From NCBI GenBank assembly GCA_963995505.1, contig OZ023192.1, forward strand, positions 4,943,001 to 5,007,000: a stretch of DNA of 64,000 nt, read 5' to 3'. The translations under genes were made by a program, and so were the position numbers. This document shows, piece after piece, positions 58,824-64,000 of this stretch (positions are counted from its first letter, which is position 1; each line of letters starts with the position of its first letter). Under the pieces are notes generated by a model. That model had not been told where the DNA came from and made no database searches. It saw only the letters and a program-made list of their open reading frames with translations. The stretch is from Hypericum androsaemum. Lineage: Eukaryota; Streptophyta; Magnoliopsida; Malpighiales; Hypericaceae.

Positions 58824-59783
58824 TTACATGCACCCATCAGAGATATTATTCGTTTCCATATCATACACCCACCAACCTTTATCAGGATAGATGGTGAAAT
58901 AGACGCAATTCCTCCTGCATCCAGCTACTTGGCTTGCCAAAACAGACATGGCACAGTTGGTCCCCAGGAACAAGCTCCTACCTCCATCAATGCTCTTCTT
59001 CTTTACCAACGCAAGATCACCGACATCCACCTCGTAGACTTCCACATCATCAACAACCTCGATAGATTGTCTGGAAATAAGGAAAACCACCAGCACCTTC
59101 CCATCCGATTCCACCATGAATTCCCTGAAGTACTTGGACTCCACAGAAGGAACGGCCCTCCTTTTCCTAACCCGCGTGATCTTCAGCTCCGGATCCGAAC
59201 CCGCCACTTCGACCAGAGCAAGGGTTCCTTGCAGGCTCAGGACATAGAACTTGCCGCGGAATCCGATCCCATTGGCAACGCGGAAGAGATGCAACGGCAC
59301 CTCCGATGGGTCATGACAATTCGGGTCGACAAAGCAAGTGTCCAAGGCCCTTGTGCCATACCCATAGATGAAATAAGCCGGTTGGTCTCGATGGCAGCTA
59401 TTTATAAACTCAACTGGCAACGAAGCGTCGCCGCTGGTATCCAAAGAGGAGAGATACTCCAAACTCGCCCTACGATGCGTTTTGTGGAATGTCCAAGGGA
59501 TAGAGGAGGACCGGTACATATCGGACGCATTTTGCTTCGTTTCAAGCGGATGACTCGAGAGCTCGAGCCAATGTGGAGGAGGACTTGCAGAGTTGCAATT
59601 GTTGTTTCTAGTTCTCCATGACTTGGTCACTCCACTTCCCTGGACGGTGGCCCTTAGAGATAGCTTAGCTGATATGAAGCTAAGGAGTTCTTTGGGAAGA
59701 TCTGGCCAGATAGGAGGAGGATTAAAAGGGATTCTTGAACCGGCTCGTACTTTCTCTCCCTTCTTGCTTCTTTTCCGAGCCAT
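58824..59783 (-). CDS. F-box protein with DUF295 domain, intact single exon, 319 aa
   Basis: The only open member of the local cluster. Residues 1-22 are basic (MARKRSKKGEKVRAG). The F-box lies at about 25-58 (IWPDLPKELLSFISAKLSL then VTKSWR), the part that binds SKP1 in SCF ubiquitin ligases. The C-terminal DUF295 region (about 165-319) carries HLFRVANGIGFRGKFYVLSL, VVFLISRQSIEVVDD, RSLFLGTNCAMSVLA and the terminal GWWVYDMETN. DUF295 is a beta-propeller-like domain thought to bind substrates. Start at ATG 59783; a TATA box is about 70 bp upstream. There are no introns, as usual for the family. It is about 30 residues shorter in the middle than copies 2 and 3, which could be natural or a deletion. 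The target is unknown. Confidence 0.88.
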   Translation of the reverse strand: MARKRSKKGEKVRAGSRIPFNPPPIWPDLPKELLSFISAKLSLRATVQGSGVTKSWRTRNNNCNSASPPPHWLELSSHPLETKQNASDMYRSSSIPWTFHKTHRRASLEYLSSLDTSGDASLPVEFINSCHRDQPAYFIYGYGTRALDTCFVDPNCHDPSEVPLHLFRVANGIGFRGKFYVLSLQGTLALVEVAGSDPELKITRVRKRRAVPSVESKYFREFMVESDGKVLVVFLISRQSIEVVDDVEVYEVDVGDLALVKKKSIDGGRSLFLGTNCAMSVLASQVAGCRRNCVYFTIYPDKGWWVYDMETNNISDGCM

Positions 59784-59848
59784 TTACAACTGATAATTTC
59801 AAGTTTTTAAACTGTCACTCAATGGATTTTGATCACTGAGCTCGAGGC

Positions 59849-59856
59849 TTATATAT
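59849..59856 (-). promoter_or_regulatory. TATA box of the intact F-box gene
   Basis: AATATATAAG on the minus strand, about 70 bp upstream of the ATG, followed upstream by the TTGGGCTCCAAGG-type block shared by the other copies. Confidence 0.5.
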
Positions 59857-60369
59857 TTGCTCGGATGCTTGGGCTCCAAGGTTCAGGAATAAAATGATTT
59901 TATTTCTATAAGTTCATTGGAAAGTTGCATTGTTTTAAATTACAAACTGTGCTGGTCGGACTGATAATCGTGATCAACTGTTTAATTAGTCACACCAGTG
60001 GCACCGAAGAAAATTCTGGTCTATCTCCTAATCTATTTCTAAAAACAACGAGTAGATTTCCATAATTGCAGGTACCTGACGCGATCCATTAGACAACAAG
60101 TCGCCTTCGTAATTTTTTTTTTTTGGGTAAGAAATCAGTAATTTACGTTTCCAAGCTTTGGAAGCCGGTAATCTGGGCAGTGGGTTCGGTCAAATTTAGT
60201 CACTGGTATTTTTTTCTATTTTTTTTTCCCACCGCGGCACACTATTTATTTGAACTCGTCATGAAACCCAATCCCATTGGACGCTTGGGCTCCAAGGTCG
60301 AGGAATTCAATTACAATATATAATTTATTTATTTTTTTAACAACTAGTAGATTTCCAAAAAAACATTAA

Positions 60370-61190
60370 TAATTAAAAAAGTCCTTCCCCTTCCCCCAGA
60401 CGCTCTCTCTCCCCCTTCCGCTCCCAAAATCTTTCACTGTTCACCAAACCCTAAACTCAATTCAAATTTCAAATCGACACCTCCAACCCAGATTGACTTT
60501 CCTTCTCCCTCGGGCCCTCGCCGCTCCCTTCCACCGGCGGGAAGGTTGGGGGGTGGCGGGGGTCCTCTTCTGTCCGACGATGGCTACCACCCCCACATCC
60601 TCGACATTTCTAAAGCCTCTTTTCAAGGATTTGTGGCTAAATCTTTTCGGATGCTTTCGGTTTGGTGGCAAGCCCTTCTCGTGCTGTTGTTCCAAGGGAC
60701 AACGTGCAGCTTCCTGCTGCGATTGTTGAGTAGCCTCTGGTTGCTGGTTCTACCGTCCCTTTGCTTAGAGATTCTACTGAGTCGAGCGATGTTGTTGTGA
60801 GTGATGGTTGGCAGTTCCTTGTTGATGTCTGTCCAAACTTGGGGGAGATCATATGGCCTTTGTGGACAATGCACATTTTGGTGCCAAGAAAGGTAAGATT
60901 GGGACTCTTGCTCCTTTGGCTCCGACTAGATCAAGCTGTAGAGAAAGGAAGCTCACTAGTAAGGCCTCCGCCAACAAGAATCTTCTGGTGAGGAATCTGG
61001 AGATTTGCCCTCTCAAGGCAACTGCGAAGTCAAGCCTTTGTTCGATGCTAGCGGGTATGAAGGATCTTGACGAAGTACGCTCCGAGGAACTTGCCATGGA
61101 GGTTTGGTGTTTTGCAATCACTTCGGGTTATCATGGGAGGAGAATACCTCTTGTATCTTCCAAGCGATTAAGGATGCTGCTTTAAGTCTG
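60370..61190 (+). pseudogene. Decayed LINE-like ORF1 region, second copy
   Basis: Plus-strand relative of 2.44-3.78 kb. Frames show FKDLWLNLFGCF-like and FQGFVAKSF segments near 60620 and, near 60930, APTRSSCRERKLTSKA followed by a basic tail, split over different phases. The start (about 60370-60480) is C/T-rich like a leader. It is shorter than the minus-strand copy in the middle. Assignment to LINEs is inference; no catalytic domain is seen. Confidence 0.38.
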
Positions 61191-61279
61191 TGTTTGAATT
61201 GCACATGGGAGGTGTGGATTTATATGCGCGTAGGAGTGCGTGAACAAGAACCAAGTTGCACTTTAATTTTTTACTATTT

Positions 61280-63680
61280 TTATTTTTAAATATTATCAAA
61301 TTAGTATAAAATAGTATTTCGAATTAGATTATTATTTAATTAAATATTAATTAGACATGCTATTTTTTTTAACCAGGCATATAATATTGTCATAATTGAT
61401 CGTGTCATTTTATTTGGTCGTGTCATTTTTTTTATTTGGACCTAGAAGGTTCAAGTGTTTCTCCATCCTTGGGGGCTTCATTTTCATTTGATTTGGAGCT
61501 TGGGGTTGCCTATTTTTCACTCGGTACAAGACCCAAAAGGTTTCGAGAATCAGCTGTTGAATTTTGACCTTGGATACTTCCTTCTCCTTTCGATTTACAT
61601 TTTGATTGGGGCTTTAGGTAGTCGTCGGAAAAAATGACCTTAGGTTGCCAGAGATAAAAATCGTAGTTGGTGTTCGTCAGAAAAAATGATCGGAAAAGAT
61701 GATCAAAGGTATTAGTTGACCGGAGCAAGGGTATAACAGTCATTTTACATTGATGAGGTATAAAAATAAACCTGGCGTTTTCAATACCCCGCAACTCAAA
61801 TATAAAATAAGAAAATTTTGATTGATGACGTCAACGAGGGACCTAAAAATATTTAAAAAAATTAAACTAGAGGGGCAACAAAATCAGAAGATAAACTATA
61901 TGAACTCTATCGTCTATTTTACCAAACACCACGATCCAGATGTAATTTATCCTTTTTTAAATAAGTCTAACTTTATTAATACCAAAGTAAAAGAAAAAAA
62001 AACATACCAACCCATAAAAGAAGCCCTCGCTAACCCTCACGCGAGAAGCTTATGAAACCCAAAAAGTACAAGGCCGCTCCCCCTATGCTAAGCACATCCA
62101 TTTTGGACTCAGTATCTAACCTCATTTCTTACGACCTCGAGATAAAATTTGTTGTGAAATCCTTGTACGAGGTTGCATGTCCTTCTGGCTTCTTTATATA
62201 GGCTGCTCCTCTGCCGCAAGGTCACCTCTTCTGATCCGAAAGGAGTGACATTGTTCGCATCGCTGCATAGTCGACGGTGTCCACAACATCAAATTCATTG
62301 ACATTTAAACATTCGCTAAAAATAAATCTACAAATTTTTTTTGCTTGTTTACATTATTTTACACTATTGCAAGTAAAAATATAATTATTTTTTGAGAAAT
62401 TCATATCAAAGAATTGGGATAAATTTACGAATTGAATCAAGTTTATCCGTATATTTTGATAAATTCAGATCAGAGTATTGGGATAAATTTACGAATTTAA
62501 TCAAATTTACCTATAATTTGCAACAAAATCAATTTTATTCTATGATGAATTTTTTTTAGGAATCTACTACATATATTTTTTCCTCCCAACTTTTCCGACA
62601 TGAATGGAGAGATTAATATTAAATAATCTTTTAATTTATTTTGGAAATATGTATAACTTTTTGCCTATTTAGAAAAAATAGGTATATTTTTTTTCTGTTT
62701 GAGAAAAAATCCCTATTGATGCCGGTACTAATTATCAGTTGATTTCAGAAACGATTTCCCAATCTTCTATTGCAATTCCCCCGCAGACAATAACTTTGAG
62801 ATAACACAGAGTCGGTAACAATTAAGAAATATTTTAGAACTACTTTCAAATAGGGGTCTTGACTCTCTACCATAGTTAAAAAATCGTCGGACCGTTTTAA
62901 CATTGATGCCAAGTTGTTTTTATAAAAAATCTGGATGGTGGTTATATCGATCATCATATCATTGACCACTTGTTCATCTGATCGGTCCCGTTGAATAAGA
63001 TCAAAAAATAAATTTTTTTTGTGTTTTTCTAAATAAAAAGTAATTAAATTAATATGTTAATATTTCAAATGAAAATTTTGCAATAAAACTGAGATAAATT
63101 TAAAATTATTTAAAATCTTAATAAAACAGAATTAAAAATATAATTTTCTATAAAACAGCTTATAGACCAAAGACGTTCAAATCAACCAGGTCAGAAAGAA
63201 AATCTGGATCACGTCTCGATATATTACGAAAAATGTTACTGTCGACTCTAAATAACATGAGTTTGGATTGGGTCCGGCCCATTCCGAACCGTTTAGACTG
63301 AAGAACGCGCGAGTACTTTTTTGCAAAAAAATTAAAATACAGGAACACAAATGAAAAAAATCCACGCACAGCAGGAGATCACCGACATGTCATTATCGAT
63401 AACTGGACATGTCATTGTCATAGTACGTGGGCCATTATCAATAACTGGATATACTAATGTTGTAATCAGGACATGTCTTTGTTAGAACTAGGACATGCCA
63501 TTATCGGTCTCTCAGTCGTGTCAAAAAATAATCCAATCTCGCTCATATAACTATAAGCCGACCTGTCGCCTGATCGATCCGAGTAAACAAGACTCACGTC
63601 TTGGAGTTCTTAAAGAGAGAAAAAAAAAAACAAAACAAAACGATATTAACCCTCAACTTCCCCACAAACATTCTCGCTTC
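61280..63680. other. AT-rich intergenic DNA
   Basis: No domain-bearing frame or repeat pair recognised. At 63385-63500 a phrase containing GGACATGTCATTATC-like sequence recurs about four times. Short frames here are Lys/Asn/Ile-rich and look random. Confidence 0.5.
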
Positions 63681-63773
63681 CTTTACCCATAAAAATATAA
63701 GAGCCCCGCACTTTGATGATCACGTTTTCTTTGTTTCAGTGCACAATCTCTCTTTCCTTTTATTGGGCCCCAC

Positions 63774-64000
63774 ATGTGGATTCTGGGTCGCTTCAGTGCT
63801 TTGGTATTCTTCTGCTGCGCTCTTCAGGTTTACAAGAAGAGGAAGGTTCTAATGGATTGTGCCTCACTGTTTAAGTCCTTAATTGGGATTATTAGTAGTA
63901 GTGGTGAACTGAAAAATGGGTTCTTGGTGTTTGGTTGCTTCTCCTCTAAATTCAGTCTCTTTGGGCTATTTCTGTTGTTTGTTTTGGGGTTTGTGTTTCT
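63774..64000 (+). CDS. Unidentified open frame running off the window edge (partial)
   Basis: From ATG 63774 the frame is open for 75 codons to the end: MWILGRFSALVFFCCALQVY, a Lys/Arg patch, then two hydrophobic stretches. AAAATATAAGAG (about 63691-63702) could be a TATA box about 80 bp upstream. I recognise no family. It could be the first exon of a membrane protein gene, or a leader that is not translated in this frame. Confidence 0.25.
   Translation, partial: MWILGRFSALVFFCCALQVYKKRKVLMDCASLFKSLIGIISSSGELKNGFLVFGCFSSKFSLFGLFLLFVLGFVF

Noticed and set aside
58929..59621. 230-codon plus frame opposite the intact F-box gene
   Set aside because: Antisense shadow of the F-box coding region; the sense frame carries F-box and DUF295 motifs, this one carries none.

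Overview
This is a window of plant nuclear DNA, most likely eudicot. The evidence is an intron-rich class I terpene synthase with the usual seven-exon layout, a family of plant-type F-box/DUF295 genes, and nested Ty1/copia, Ty3/gypsy (Athila-like), LINE and Mutator-like elements in AT-rich DNA. I cannot name the species. All calls come from reading translations, motifs and repeat boundaries by eye; no search was run.

Layout. 1-4150: AT-rich spacer, a LINE RNase H remnant (about 1.75-2.06 kb) and a decayed LINE-like ORF1 (2.44-3.78 kb). 4155-9257 (minus): a complete sesquiterpene-synthase-type gene (TPS-a type) whose seven exons join in frame to 557 residues, with a TATA box upstream. 10.07-11.03 kb: a 963-bp Mutator-like (MULE) element with an exact 8-bp target duplication. 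11.28-13.8 kb: a copia solo LTR, a copia LTR-gag fragment and a 0.3-kb direct repeat. 14.04-25.69 kb: a LINE tail cut by a gag-protease-only Athila-like element, then a second Athila-like 3' end and LTR, then LINE ORF1 debris. 25.69-29.13 kb: a 3.4-kb MULE from the same terminal-repeat family, carrying a MULE transposase N-terminal exon and a broken plant-mobile-domain gene. 30.45-36.75 kb: a young, non-coding LTR retrotransposon with 1,825-bp LTRs and a perfect 5-bp target duplication. 37.96-39.4 kb: a dead copia RT-RNase H region.

39.6-59.8 kb is a local F-box/DUF295 expansion on the minus strand. There are five copies and only the last (58824-59783, 319 aa) is open. The others carry a lost start codon, nonsense codons and frameshifts. 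One copy has been split by two LTR elements: a 2.9-kb solo LTR in its coding region (duplication CTGTG) and a 5.9-kb copia element in its promoter (duplication AGTTT).

59.8-64 kb: AT-rich spacer, a second copy of the LINE-like ORF1 family, and an open frame that starts near 63.77 kb and runs off the edge.

The only convincing functional host genes are the terpene synthase and one F-box gene. The most unusual material is the MULE family, the doubly interrupted F-box copy, the hairpin-rich non-autonomous LTR element, and a near-palindromic motif shared by LTRs of two unrelated superfamilies. I saw no tRNA, rRNA or CRISPR array and no clearly new biochemical system.
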